Part shown: positions 7,595-16,396 of the stretch, one piece after another
How positions within the stretch are numbered: position 1 is the stretch's first letter
How the letters are laid out: the number at the start of each line of letters is the position of its first letter
Made by a program: the position numbers and the translations under genes
DNA from: Aquirhabdus sp.
GTDB taxonomy: Bacteria > Pseudomonadota > Gammaproteobacteria > Pseudomonadales > Moraxellaceae
NCBI GenBank assembly: GCA_030149815.1
Contig: JASLHI010000003.1
Span: 1 to 46,872, forward strand
Direction of reading: 5' to 3'
Length of the DNA: 46,872 nucleotides
The notes under the pieces: model-generated
What the model saw: the letters and a program-made list of their open reading frames with translations, nothing else
The model's database searches: none
Told to the model about the DNA's origin: nothing

Positions 7595-8743
7595 ATGAAA
7601 ATAATTGACAAACTTGTTTCAGAAGTCGGCGTAATTTTAGAGTCCTCACCCGTCAAGAAATCGATGGTTATCCCGTATTTCTTATTGATTGTCTTTAGCT
7701 TGTATTTGATTTTTGACTTAGCTTTTTTGATAAGCCCATCTCGTTATATTGATAATTCAACGATTGAAAAAGTCCTTCCAATTAAAGCGTGTTTTACAAT
7801 CATTGCAGTAATCATGATTGTATTGAGGGAGAAGTTTGAAGCATCCAAATTTGGGCAAAACATAGTTCCATATGTATTTACTTTATTTTATTTATTTAGC
7901 TTGATGACTCTAGGTTATGTTGTTGGACATCTGTCTATAGTCACTGGTGTCGTGATTGCAGCTACGCCTTTACTTTGTATGATTTTGTTTGAAGCGAGGA
8001 TTACCTTAGTTCTTATTTGTGTAGGTGTCATTAGTTTTCAATTTATTGCTATTTTATATGTGATGGGCATAGCGCCTTATGCCCCACTGTTTATTGAAAG
8101 TATAAAGCCCGATATTCATGAAAAAATGTTCTATCTAGTTTGCATGATCTTTTTTATGCTGCCTTTTCTCATTTTTTTTATGTTTGGTACTTATCTTTTA
8201 GTGATGTATTGGCGATCAAGAGAGGATGGTATTCGTAGAGTTAGCTTTATTGATAGCTTAACTGAGATGTCCAATCGCCGTGCGATAAGTGATTATCTTA
8301 TTCATGCCGCTGTAAATAGAGAGGATTCAGAGCCATTATCTATCGTTTTAGTTGATATCGACCACTTCAAACAAGTGAATGATACGTTTGGGCATTTAAT
8401 GGGAGATCTAGTTCTACGTCGAGTAGGAGATAGTATAAAGATCTCTTTGCGAGGCTATGATCAAGTTGGACGATATGGAGGCGAGGAGTTTTTGATTGTT
8501 CTTGCAAACACTTCGTTAGAAAGTGCACGACAAATTGCTGAACGCTGCCGTATTCATATTGAGAATGAAGTTATTTTAGACCCAGAAGAAAACCCGATTC
8601 GTGTTACGGCTAGTTTTGGCATTTATTGTTCTATCACACTTGGAGAAGATGTTGCTCAGATGATTCACTATGCAGATATAGAACTCTATCGTGCAAAGGA
8701 GGAGGGGCGCAATCGTGTTTGTGCCCATAACAATCCGATTTAG
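7595..8743 (+). CDS. Membrane diguanylate cyclase (GGDEF protein)
   Basis: 382 residues from the ATG at 7595 (ATAGGG upstream; an in-frame ATG at 7553 is less likely). The N-terminal 200 residues hold about six hydrophobic segments and form a membrane sensor domain. The GGDEF domain follows: DSLTEMSNRRA, DIDHFKQVNDTFGH, and the active-site loop GGEEF at 295-299. An RxxD inhibitory site (RGYD, 286-289) lies five residues before it, so product inhibition by c-di-GMP is expected. It would make c-di-GMP from two GTP at the inner membrane. A matching EAL phosphodiesterase is encoded at 13257-14618. The nearby adhesin is a plausible c-di-GMP-controlled output, but this is inference. Confidence 0.94.
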   Translation: MKIIDKLVSEVGVILESSPVKKSMVIPYFLLIVFSLYLIFDLAFLISPSRYIDNSTIEKVLPIKACFTIIAVIMIVLREKFEASKFGQNIVPYVFTLFYLFSLMTLGYVVGHLSIVTGVVIAATPLLCMILFEARITLVLICVGVISFQFIAILYVMGIAPYAPLFIESIKPDIHEKMFYLVCMIFFMLPFLIFFMFGTYLLVMYWRSREDGIRRVSFIDSLTEMSNRRAISDYLIHAAVNREDSEPLSIVLVDIDHFKQVNDTFGHLMGDLVLRRVGDSIKISLRGYDQVGRYGGEEFLIVLANTSLESARQIAERCRIHIENEVILDPEENPIRVTASFGIYCSITLGEDVAQMIHYADIELYRAKEEGRNRVCAHNNPI

Positions 8744-8926
8744 TCCATTGCCAATACAAGAGATGAAATTATTTGATTTAGATTGTTTATCTATTTCTCT
8801 TTATTATATTGATATACGTGGCTAATTATTACGAAGTTCTCAACTCTGTGGGAGGCAAAGTTATTCATCGTTTAAATGCCTTAGGGAAGTTTGATGATTC
8901 AGAAAAACTGGGCATATGAATAGCCA

Positions 8927-10006
8927 CTAAGAATCTAGTACGGCATCCAATTTTTCTATACAAACTCGTTTTCGGAATTGAATGGGAGTCTCTCCAGTCC
9001 ACTTTTTGAAGGCACGGGTAAAATTAGCTGGCTCAGCATACCCCAATAGATTGCTAATACTCTGGATATTCTTTTGTGTTGTCATGAGTAATTTTTCAGC
9101 ATCAAGCTGACGTACCATATCTAACAACTCTATATATGTTGTATTGAAACTTTTTAGATGCCGTTTGAGGGTACGTCCTGACACATGAAGTTTAGTCGCA
9201 ATCGCATCCAAGCTAGGATAGCCGACTTCGGGTATTAAAACTAACTCTGCCTTGACACGAGCAACGAGTTCGTTAATGGTATTTGAATGCTTATTTTGCT
9301 CTTGCTCACATTGATTCAATGCTTGTTGATAAGCGACTGAGTCAGCCAGAATTAAGGGCAATTGCAAGTATTTTGCAGGTCCTCTTAGCTGATTGCTATG
9401 CTGACTGAATCGTATAGGTGGCATGCGATCTTGATAGCGAGCGTGATAATCGGGCTCAGACCAGTCTGCATATAGCTCGACCTCTGAGAGATGATTTCCT
9501 GTCAGGAAGCGACCAGCATGCATAAGGCCCAATAGGATATTTTCATTATAGAATCGGCGCAACGCTTGAGCTTGTTCTGGTGTTGCGCAAATCACAGGGT
9601 GTGTTTCAATAATTTCAATTATCCCAATATCACCTTCGGTCCTGACTTCTATGCGGTAGTCACGTAAACGCATGCTAGAAAACATTACCCCAAGTTCGAG
9701 AGCCTGACCAAGGGTTGAACAACACATTGCAGCAAAGCCAAGAACGCCGTGCGCAGTAGGGCGAAGGCGTAATCCATACTCACAACCTATACCCATATCT
9801 CCTGTTAGCTTCATCGCTTTCCAGACCATGCGTGACCATTGATTTGGGGTAATTCTCCCTTCTGTACTAACCAATAGCGCGCTAGGCAGACGACTTTCTT
9901 TGAGTAAGTGCTCAACAGAGATACCGTGCTCGACGACAATTTCTATAAGTAGTTGGACATATGAAATAGGAAAAGTAGCTTTAGATAATCCGTAGGGATC
10001 TTTCAT
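8927..10006 (-). CDS. AraC-family transcriptional regulator, OruR-like (Arabinose_bd type)
   Basis: 359 residues from the ATG at 10006, chosen because AAGGAG lies 7 bases upstream; in-frame ATGs at 10012 and further upstream (to 10063) lack good spacing. The N-terminal 200 residues match the Arabinose_bd effector domain of OruR/ArgR-like regulators (ITPNQWSRMVWKAMKLTGD, GVLGFAAMCCSTLGQALELG). The C-terminal 100 residues contain two helix-turn-helix motifs (SLDAIATKLHVSGRTLKRHL and SISNLLGYAEPANFTRAFKKW). It is a paralogue of the regulator at 15310-16377. A 28-bp candidate AraC site (copy B) lies 327 bp upstream. The ligand is unknown. Confidence 0.9.
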   Translation of the reverse strand: MKDPYGLSKATFPISYVQLLIEIVVEHGISVEHLLKESRLPSALLVSTEGRITPNQWSRMVWKAMKLTGDMGIGCEYGLRLRPTAHGVLGFAAMCCSTLGQALELGVMFSSMRLRDYRIEVRTEGDIGIIEIIETHPVICATPEQAQALRRFYNENILLGLMHAGRFLTGNHLSEVELYADWSEPDYHARYQDRMPPIRFSQHSNQLRGPAKYLQLPLILADSVAYQQALNQCEQEQNKHSNTINELVARVKAELVLIPEVGYPSLDAIATKLHVSGRTLKRHLKSFNTTYIELLDMVRQLDAEKLLMTTQKNIQSISNLLGYAEPANFTRAFKKWTGETPIQFRKRVCIEKLDAVLDS

Positions 10007-10119
10007 GGTCATGCTCCTTGACCTAGAATGATTATCAGTGTGGCACATATCTATCTCTAACACATTACGCCATTTCAGTGCGAATGACTAGTTCTGTCAT
10101 GGCCCCCAGTAACCACCAT

Positions 10120-10143
10120 GGTTAGATGATTTATCATCTAACC
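10120..10143. promoter_or_regulatory. Inverted repeat upstream of AraC regulator
   Basis: GGTTAGATGA and TCATCTAACC form a perfect 10-bp inverted repeat around TTTA, 114 bp upstream of the regulator start at 10006. It could be an operator or a hairpin; no T run follows on either strand. Confidence 0.4.
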
Positions 10144-10332
10144 GAAAATTTAAATATGGCAACACTTTGACAGTTCACTTAAGAATTTAAACTTGAAGTC
10201 GTCAAGATGATCGTTGATCAAGGGATAGGCATTGGCAAATTAAGTAAGACCTTTCTGTTAATGACACTCTGATCCGACGCGGGGTTCAACAGTATCAGTT
10301 TGAGCAAACCAGTACGGTATTTGAGTATTTTA

Positions 10333-10360
10333 TTGTCCTAGAATGACAGTTAATTGGCAT
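10333..10360 (+). promoter_or_regulatory. AraC-type tandem site, copy B
   Basis: Starts TTGTCCTAGAATGAC and ends AATTGGCAT; half-sites TTGTCC and TTGGCA are 21 bp apart. It points to the 161-residue gene starting at 10476 (116 bp away); a TATAAC box lies 21 bases after TTGGCA. It also lies in the upstream region of the divergent AraC gene. The rest of 10064-10475 shows only the inverted repeat at 10120-10143. Confidence 0.55.
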
Positions 10361-10475
10361 AATTCACTATCACAGATTTGTATAACCCCCACTATATTGA
10401 AAATTAATTAGATTGATTAGCCACTTTTTAATCAATTAATTGATCTAAAAATAATTTGATATAGGGATTTTATAA

Positions 10476-10961
10476 ATGTGTATTACAGCATCCGTTAATC
10501 CAAGTTTAAAAATCAAGCTCAAAGGTATTGATAAGAAAAATTACGATTATGCAATGGAATTAAAAAAACAAGGAAAACTTGATGAAGCTGAGCGAGTTCT
10601 TCTTCATTCTTGTCAACAGCCCTCTATTCTTTATAAACACTGTTACCAATTATTCATTATCTGGAGAGTTCGTAATAAGAACGATTTGAGAAATTGGCAA
10701 TACACAAAAATAATTCACAGAATCAGAGTAATGATTGCGATTAATAATCAAATGATTGCAGGATTAATGCAGCATTGCCACACAAACTATAACCAAATGC
10801 TCCCCGCAGCGTATTTCGATATCTATAGTAACTTCTTAGTTTGTGATGCTGAGATGCTACGAAGGGCAGCAGAGGCGGCAAATGATATAGAGAACCTTAA
10901 GTTAGCCGTAGAACTTATAAATGAATTTATTAATAAGAAAAAATTGAAATCAAAGGATTGA
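10476..10961 (+). CDS. Hypothetical helical protein, TPR-like N-terminus
   Basis: 161 residues, no signal peptide, no membrane segment. The start ATG at 10476 has ATAGGGA upstream. The N-terminal part reads like one tetratricopeptide-type helix pair (YDYAMELKKQGKLDEAERVLL), and the rest is helical and basic, ending in a lysine-rich tail. I do not recognise a family. It stands alone, preceded by the AraC-type element copy B and a possible -10 box, which supports independent expression. It is probably a cytoplasmic protein; function unknown. Confidence 0.65.
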   Translation: MCITASVNPSLKIKLKGIDKKNYDYAMELKKQGKLDEAERVLLHSCQQPSILYKHCYQLFIIWRVRNKNDLRNWQYTKIIHRIRVMIAINNQMIAGLMQHCHTNYNQMLPAAYFDIYSNFLVCDAEMLRRAAEAANDIENLKLAVELINEFINKKKLKSKD

Positions 10962-11150
10962 CTTGTAATTGAGTTTTTCTTACTTATGGTTTTACGTTTC
11001 CTGAGAGTCTACTTTGTGAATCTTGAATAATCATGATCGCCTAAATCCATTTGACGAGCTAGACTAGACACTTGCAAACAAAAAATATAAATACTCCTCC
11101 TAGCTCTAAAATGGTATCTGTTTTAAACATCAACACCTTGCAACAATATC

Positions 11151-11178
11151 TTGTCCCAAAATGACTGCCAATTGGCAC
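11151..11178 (+). promoter_or_regulatory. AraC-type tandem site, copy C
   Basis: Starts TTGTCCCAAAATGAC and ends CAATTGGCAC; TTGTCC and TTGGCA are 21 bp apart. A GATAAA box lies 19 bases after TTGGCA. The first good reading frame downstream starts 207 bp away at 11386, a distance close to those seen for copies A, D and E. Confidence 0.55.
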
Positions 11179-11222
11179 AACCTACTCTCACTCCTCGATA
11201 AACGCTCATATAAATTAGATAT

Positions 11223-11338
11223 TAGGCAACTTATAGATTCACGACTCATGCATGTGGTTGATTTATAATTTTTAAAAATCTAAATACGAGGCTTTTTCAT
11301 AAATCTAATCTCAACAATTAGTCATGAAGAGTTGCCTA
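11223..11338 (+). other. Possible structured 5' leader with long-range inverted repeat
   Basis: TAGGCAACT (11223-11231) and AGTTGCCTA (11330-11338) are a perfect 9-bp inverted repeat enclosing 98 bases, lying between the candidate promoter of copy C and the small reading frame at 11386. This could close an RNA structure such as a cis-regulatory leader. No known riboswitch class is recognised. Confidence 0.3.
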
Positions 11339-11385
11339 GTAGTTGAAACAACATAATTTTGATTTTTCTAAAGGAGTATCACTTA

Positions 11386-11493
11386 ATGGCTTATTTCAAA
11401 ATTGATTTATTGCACAAAAATAAAATATCACACACCGAAACTTCTTCATATAATTTTTTTTCATTATCTCGATTACGACTAATATACCAATAA
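11386..11493 (+). CDS. Small ORF, 35-residue hypothetical protein
   Basis: A short frame, MAYFKIDLLHKN to the end RLRLIYQ, with a very strong ribosome site (AAAGGAG, nine bases before ATG). It carries no signal peptide or cysteine and is basic near its end. It follows a candidate AraC-type element (207 bp upstream) and a possible leader structure, and precedes the 73-residue gene by 67 bp, so the two may share a transcript. No homology can be judged from length alone; the ribosome site is the main support. Confidence 0.45.
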   Translation: MAYFKIDLLHKNKISHTETSSYNFFSLSRLRLIYQ

Positions 11494-11560
11494 TATTACC
11501 TTTTTTCTAATTTTAGATCATTGGACACAATCACTCGTTACTTTTTAATAGAAGTTAAGT

Positions 11561-11782
11561 ATGGCTCATCTCAGCATTAATCAAGAATCCACCTGTTGCG
11601 CATGTCATTTAACAGGAACTGTTACTATCAGATTATCACCAGAATATTTGAAAGAATTATCATTATTTAAATCATTCGTTGCGGGCGTTGATGGCTATTT
11701 TTTACATTATCACGCCTTAAAGACAGTGATTAGTAATGATGATGCGGAAAAACTTATTTCTCTAGGTGTACTTGCTGTTTAA
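11561..11782 (+). CDS. Small hypothetical protein, 73 residues
   Basis: The frame begins ATGGCTCATCTCAGC at 11561. The ribosome site is weak (AGAAG about 10 bases upstream). The protein has a cluster of three cysteines near the N-terminus (STCCACHLTG), like a partial metal-binding or redox motif, then a helical stretch (SPEYLKELSLFKSFVAGV) and ends LISLGVLAV. No signal peptide or membrane helix. I do not recognise the family. It may be cotranscribed with the small frame at 11386. A -strand neighbour at 11877 converges on it. Confidence 0.5.
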   Translation: MAHLSINQESTCCACHLTGTVTIRLSPEYLKELSLFKSFVAGVDGYFLHYHALKTVISNDDAEKLISLGVLAV

Positions 11783-11876
11783 AAAAGTGTATAAACAAGC
11801 TCTAGCTATTAACTAAAGCTTGTTGTATTCAATGTAAGCAAGATTATTAAAGTAAATCTATTTAAAGAAATAAACA

Positions 11877-12866
11877 CTACTCATCATTTAATAAACATTC
11901 ATTATCTGTCTTCTTCAAATTACAACGCACATTTTTAAGAATATGCATCATCTTCTTATCGTAAACATCTTGTTTAGTTAAACTAACTCTAGCGAGGCGA
12001 AGTACATAGTCATAGTTTTTGATATCAGACTCTGATAAATCTATCCAATAATTTTTATTGATGGCAGATTCAATTTTATGAACATTAGATATCTGCCGAT
12101 CAAATCCTGATGCAAACCAACGACGACTTTTCTGTCCATAACCCATAGGGAATTTACTAGGATTGATGAGTAAATCATATGTAATCGACCCTATTGGAAA
12201 TCTAATAATGGCGCCTTTACTAGCAACGCCTTTACTCAACTCCAGCGGCTTAAATGCCAATGCAGGAAGCTCGACCGCATCAACTTTACCTGTATTAAAC
12301 ACAGATCCAATCTGCGATAGCTCTAAAGGTACTGGAGTTGCTCCTATCTTATCGACAATTACTGATTGAGCTTTATCATAACTTAATACACCAAAACGTT
12401 TATTATAAAAGCTTTGCATTGTGTTCAGGTTTTTGTTATTTGTGATCACGTATGCAAAACCTAAGGGTGAAATACCCGCAACTTCTGTACCATTTGAACT
12501 CATATCAGCATTAAGCTTTGGATTAGCCATCAAATTGAGTACTAGTTTATAGGCTTCTTCTGTAACCACTCCTCTTACTGAGTCGATTGAACCTGCAAAG
12601 TTATTAAATTGACGTGCACGTATTCCTGAGATTGCAAGGCCATCACACTTCCCAGATTTAAAACTTTCTGTTGCTAGGTACTCATCAGAAAATGGTTTTA
12701 GTTCTAACTCAGCACCCCATTGTTTGGCAACTACAGCATAATCTTTTAGCATTGAATAATTATCGCCTTGAGCGCCTAAAGGATCAAAAATGCAGATACT
12801 CTGACCAAATGCAGGTGGTGTTGTTAATAGTGCGACAGATACAAAACAAATATACTTTTTATTCAT
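11877..12866 (-). CDS. Periplasmic solute-binding-like protein (putative, TRAP/DctP-like)
   Basis: 329 residues with a signal peptide at about 1-21 (MNKKYICFVSVALLTTPPAFG). The mature part begins with a beta strand followed by a turn (SICIFDPLGAQGD) and contains stretches typical of type II periplasmic binding proteins (SFKSGKCDGLAISGIRARQFN, VFNTGKVDAVELPALAFKPLELSKG). I place it among uncharacterised putative solute-binding proteins seen in Acinetobacter-type genomes; the ligand is unknown. No transporter gene is adjacent, so it may act as an orphan binding or sensory protein. A candidate AraC-type element (copy D) lies 232 bp upstream in the matching orientation. Confidence 0.7.
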   Translation of the reverse strand: MNKKYICFVSVALLTTPPAFGQSICIFDPLGAQGDNYSMLKDYAVVAKQWGAELELKPFSDEYLATESFKSGKCDGLAISGIRARQFNNFAGSIDSVRGVVTEEAYKLVLNLMANPKLNADMSSNGTEVAGISPLGFAYVITNNKNLNTMQSFYNKRFGVLSYDKAQSVIVDKIGATPVPLELSQIGSVFNTGKVDAVELPALAFKPLELSKGVASKGAIIRFPIGSITYDLLINPSKFPMGYGQKSRRWFASGFDRQISNVHKIESAINKNYWIDLSESDIKNYDYVLRLARVSLTKQDVYDKKMMHILKNVRCNLKKTDNECLLNDE

Positions 12867-13097
12867 CTAAAAACCTAATTAATCGACTGTTTGTTTTGTA
12901 ATATTATTTAGCAGGTTGATTGATGGTGAAGAATATATAATCTATTTAATGTTGAATGTGATTTCTATATTTTTTCAATGGTTAATCAATCAATCACTAT
13001 AAATATTACCTGTGCTATTTAATTTGAATAATTTATATAAGTTACTCAAAATTTCCTCAGCATAACCTAGGTAATTGTGGATTTGTTATGGGTTAGT

Positions 13098-13125
13098 GTG
13101 CCAACCATTTATCATTTTAGGACAA
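13098..13125 (-). promoter_or_regulatory. AraC-type tandem site, copy D (reverse)
   Basis: Read on the minus strand it starts TTGTCCTAAAATGAT and ends GGTTGGCAC, half-sites 21 bp apart. It faces the solute-binding-like gene (start at 12866, 232 bp away). The EAL gene lies on the other side (13257). The rest of 12867-13256 is AT-rich promoter DNA. Confidence 0.55.
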
Positions 13126-13256
13126 TTTTATGATCAGGAAGTAATAGGTGTTTTTATTTAATTTTTTTCTTTCATTTTTTTTAATACCGTTTATGATCTG
13201 CACTAATATTAAGTAAATAATTTGTTATTCTAATTCTTAATCTAAGGGATGAGAGC

Positions 13257-14618
13257 ATGATACATCAGTTTTTACATAATAAGATGCTATTTGGTAATAG
13301 TTCTGATGAAGACCTAATTTATGAGCACGCACTTGATAAATTATTTAATATAAGTTGCATATTCGTAATCGTATCAGCAGTTATTTTTGGTTTTTTACTT
13401 TCGAAGTTGGGTATTTTTTTTATTATCGTAAATATATCTCTATTTAGCATAGGTCTATTTTCATTGCTGACATCTATAGGAGGTTATAGATTAACATCTG
13501 CATTATTTTTTATTGGTAGTTTATATTTATTTTATGCATTTTTATGTGCTACATTTGATATTCCAGCAGGCAACGCACCTCGTACATTACATTTCTTTTT
13601 TCTTGTGGTCGGAGTGGGAGGGTTTATAAGATTAAATCATGAACCTACTATAAGATTGTTTGTGTTAATATTTTGTTTTATAACATTTTTATTTTTTCAA
13701 GATACAGGCTGGGGTCTACTTAATACTTCATATAATATGTCTAATTATATTCACTCTGTACCTGCTAGGATTCATCTAGGCTGGATATTCAGTGGAGTAG
13801 CGTTTTCTTCTTTAATTATGTTATTTTATTTTGATAAATATATTTCTGAAAATACATCTTTAAAAAAAACAGAGTTATTGGAAGCGATATCTAAAAACCA
13901 GTTTGAACTTTACTATCAGCCCCAATCCTCTCATCAGCATATTATTGGCGCAGAAGCGTTGATTCGTTGGAATCACCCAAAGAAGGGAGTGTTGACTCCT
14001 AATCATTTTATACCTCAAATCGAAAAGTTAGATCTTATGCTCACTTTAAGTCATTGGGTTCTAAGGAGAGCATGTAAACAGCTGGCTATTTGGTCGCGTA
14101 ATCCGCTAACAAAAAACTTGTCATTAGCTGTAAATGTCTGTGCTCAAGATTTTACAGATCAAGACTACGTAAAAAATGTCATCTCTATAATAGATCAAGA
14201 AAGCGCTAATCCACATCTTCTTAAATTAGAATTGACCGAGAGTGTTCTTATTAGCAATATGGAAACCACAATTATTAAAATGAAAATGCTGCGATCATAT
14301 GGTGTAAGAATTTCTCTTGATGATTTTGGGACTGGGTATTCTTCATTAAATTACTTAAAAAAACTTCCATTAGATCAGCTGAAAATTGATCAGTCTTTTA
14401 TACGTGAAATTGCGTCTAATCGACATGATCAGGCAATTGCCCGTACAGTAATTGAACTTGCCAAGAGTCTAGATTTAGATGTTATTGCTGAAGGCGTTGA
14501 AACAGATAGTCAGTTTCAGTATTTGCTCAGTATCGGCTGTAATAAAATACAAGGTTACTTATTGAGCCATCCTTTGCCTATAAGAGATTTTAATGATTTT
14601 TTAATTAAGTCATGTTGA
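13257..14618 (+). CDS. Membrane c-di-GMP phosphodiesterase (EAL domain)
   Basis: 453 residues; start ATG at 13257 with AAGGGATGAGAG upstream. Residues about 35-195 hold five to six membrane segments. The EAL domain (about 202-453) has the catalytic motifs in order: EALIRW at 233, NVCAQDF, ELTES, DDFGTGYSSL, KIDQSFI, EGVET and QGYLLSHPL. All look intact, so it should hydrolyse c-di-GMP to pGpG. There is no GGDEF domain. It is encoded 4.5 kb from the membrane diguanylate cyclase, so the region has both a maker and a breaker of c-di-GMP. Confidence 0.93.
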   Translation: MIHQFLHNKMLFGNSSDEDLIYEHALDKLFNISCIFVIVSAVIFGFLLSKLGIFFIIVNISLFSIGLFSLLTSIGGYRLTSALFFIGSLYLFYAFLCATFDIPAGNAPRTLHFFFLVVGVGGFIRLNHEPTIRLFVLIFCFITFLFFQDTGWGLLNTSYNMSNYIHSVPARIHLGWIFSGVAFSSLIMLFYFDKYISENTSLKKTELLEAISKNQFELYYQPQSSHQHIIGAEALIRWNHPKKGVLTPNHFIPQIEKLDLMLTLSHWVLRRACKQLAIWSRNPLTKNLSLAVNVCAQDFTDQDYVKNVISIIDQESANPHLLKLELTESVLISNMETTIIKMKMLRSYGVRISLDDFGTGYSSLNYLKKLPLDQLKIDQSFIREIASNRHDQAIARTVIELAKSLDLDVIAEGVETDSQFQYLLSIGCNKIQGYLLSHPLPIRDFNDFLIKSC

Positions 14619-15057
14619 GCATTGGGGAAAAAATAACAAGTTAGTAAGATTCGTCCAAACTAAATTTACCACCCAATAAGCCTCCTATAATGCTCAGTGA
14701 CGGGCACGGGTTTAGCACTAGAGCTTATTCTGCTTATTTATAACGAAGAATCTATATTCGATGATTTGTAGAAAGTCACATGATCCTTCCACCAAAAAAT
14801 ATCCGTTAAAACCTATTTGACTCAAATTTTATGTAACGTGGCTTCATGCTAAGGAAAAAATTGTGAGGAAGAATATGTAATATTTGCGGCATGATAATCC
14901 AATCTTCACCTAAAATTTCAGTCGTTATAGCATGATACCATTTAGTTTAAGTCTTTATTTTTAAATGACCTTATTGGACTGATAATTGGCCTTATTAGAT
15001 AATTACATGTTTAATATAATTTGATAGATTAGTTTCAAGGAAGTGATAGGAGCTAAT
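14619..15057. other. Intergenic region, no gene recognised
   Basis: AT-rich stretch after the EAL gene. On the minus strand about 45 codons (14830-14967) are open and read GEDWIIMPQILHILPHNF and similar, but there is no start or ribosome site, so it may be a decayed gene or chance. A TATAAT box at about 15014-15019 precedes the candidate small transcript. Confidence 0.3.
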
Positions 15058-15136
15058 ATGGGAATAAATGTTTTAGATGGTGTTCTGTATTCTTTCGTCC
15101 TTTATGACCGCTTAACCCACTTAAGCGGTTTTTTTT
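15020..15136 (+). ncRNA. Candidate small RNA or very small gene ending in a strong terminator
   Basis: A TATAAT-like box just upstream and a strong intrinsic terminator at the 3' end frame about 110 bases without a normal gene. An ATG at 15058 with AGGAG upstream opens 35 codons, but the frame runs through the terminator stem, so a protein is doubtful unless read during transcription. Neighbouring genes do not need this terminator: the EAL gene ends 490 bp earlier and the AraC gene is on the other strand. Confidence 0.3.
15107..15136 (+). terminator. Strong rho-independent terminator
   Basis: ACCGCTTAA and TTAAGCGGT form a perfect 9-bp stem around CCCAC, followed by a run of eight T. Confidence 0.85.
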
Positions 15137-15309
15137 GTGCTTTAAAAATTATACAGTTCGATTAAGGTGTGGTTAATTCAAAGAATATTGTTTTCGAATG
15201 TGTTAGAAAGCTATAAAACCAAAAGTAATATCCAGATTTACTTGAATAATATAATATGTTTTTCTGCTGATAGGCTGATATATACCAATCAATTTAGAGT
15301 GCATGTTCA

Positions 15310-16377
15310 TTATTTTTTTAATGACTTTCTATACTCTGTGCGATATTGGCTTGGCGTTTCTCCAGTCCAGCTCCGAAAGGCCCTAGTAAAATTGGCAGGG
15401 TCTTGATATCCAACACGTAATCCCACTTCATCAAGCTTAAGTGTTGTATTTTGAAGCAAATAATAGGCATCCTTTAAACGCACAGCATTAAGGAGTGCTA
15501 AGAAGCTAATATTTAGTTCTGCTAATTTACGTTTCAGTGTCCGTTCAGACATGTTCAAGTGCTGCGCAATTCTTGGTAGAGTTGGATATTGCCCGTCACG
15601 ACATACTAATAATATACGAACACGGTCAAGCCAGTTTTTAGTATACCCAAGTTGTTCAAGTGTTGACTCTCCTTGGCTGATGACTAACTCTGTCATTGCA
15701 GGATTGGCTGTATGAATCGGCAAGTCGAGTAGCTTTGCTGGAAAACGAAATTGATTTGCAGGCTGATTAAAGTGGAGGTGAGGTAGTCTATCTTTATAAG
15801 TAGCAAAATAGTTTGGTTCGGGATAGTCAAAATATAAATGTAGGTTCGTCTTTTGAGATTTAATGGACTCAGCTTTTCCAATTTGTAATGACCGAAAGAT
15901 TTCAGACACTTCGATTAGGAAATTCTCAATAGTGAAAGATCTAAAGTGTAGTAAGGGGATGGCTTCTTTAACAGTTATAATCGCTGTTTCACCTTCTAGG
16001 TCAAAGTCGAGCTCAAAGAAAGGAATTTGTATTTGGATGAAACGTCGCCCCAATTCTATTGCATCACCCAGTGTTGCACAACTCATTAAACCGTGACTAA
16101 TAAAGCCCGCTTTAGTCAGGTTGCTTGCCAATCCAATCTCAATTGAAATGCTAGGGTCATTAGTTAGTTTAAGTAAGTTTTTAAGTAGAGTGGCTTGCTG
16201 CCAAGCAGCGATACGAGCATTTTGTTCATGTAAATCTGATGCAACTAATCCTGTGCTAAGTAAGAGTTGTTCCGTAGTAATTCCGCGAGTTTTAGCAAAC
16301 CGGATCATGTAGTTTGCATATGTCGCAGATAAAGTATGCTTATGTGTTTTAGCCTGATTTTTTATACTAGAGCTCAT
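15310..16377 (-). CDS. AraC-family transcriptional regulator, OruR-like (second paralogue)
   Basis: 355 residues from the ATG at 16377; a TTG 48 bases upstream lies inside an inverted repeat and is unlikely to be the start. The layout equals that of the regulator at 8927: an Arabinose_bd-type effector domain (ARIAAWQQATLLKNLLKLTND, FISHGLMSCATLGDAIELG) and a C-terminal double helix-turn-helix (RIAQHLNMSERTLKRKL, VGLRVGYQDPANFTRAFRSW). It lies 92 bp downstream of aqpZ on the same strand, with a long perfect hairpin between them. Either regulator could read the 28-bp tandem elements in this region. Confidence 0.9.
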   Translation of the reverse strand: MSSSIKNQAKTHKHTLSATYANYMIRFAKTRGITTEQLLLSTGLVASDLHEQNARIAAWQQATLLKNLLKLTNDPSISIEIGLASNLTKAGFISHGLMSCATLGDAIELGRRFIQIQIPFFELDFDLEGETAIITVKEAIPLLHFRSFTIENFLIEVSEIFRSLQIGKAESIKSQKTNLHLYFDYPEPNYFATYKDRLPHLHFNQPANQFRFPAKLLDLPIHTANPAMTELVISQGESTLEQLGYTKNWLDRVRILLVCRDGQYPTLPRIAQHLNMSERTLKRKLAELNISFLALLNAVRLKDAYYLLQNTTLKLDEVGLRVGYQDPANFTRAFRSWTGETPSQYRTEYRKSLKK

Positions 16378-16396
16378 GATTATATCGCCTAATATC

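Noticed and set aside
10190..10330. Possible remnant of a coding sequence (ATGATCGTTGATCAAGGG and following bases)
   Set aside because: Open frames are short, broken by stops and frameshift-like changes, and match no family I can name. It may be a decayed gene but the evidence is too thin.
14830..14967. Open minus-strand stretch with protein-like wording
   Set aside because: About 45 codons with no start codon or ribosome site; a stop lies directly upstream. Possibly a gene relic, not listed as a gene.
15096..15112. Apparent sixth copy of the AraC-type element (TCGTCCTTTATGACC)
   Set aside because: Spacing between GTCCT and ATGAC is one base short and the second half-site is missing.
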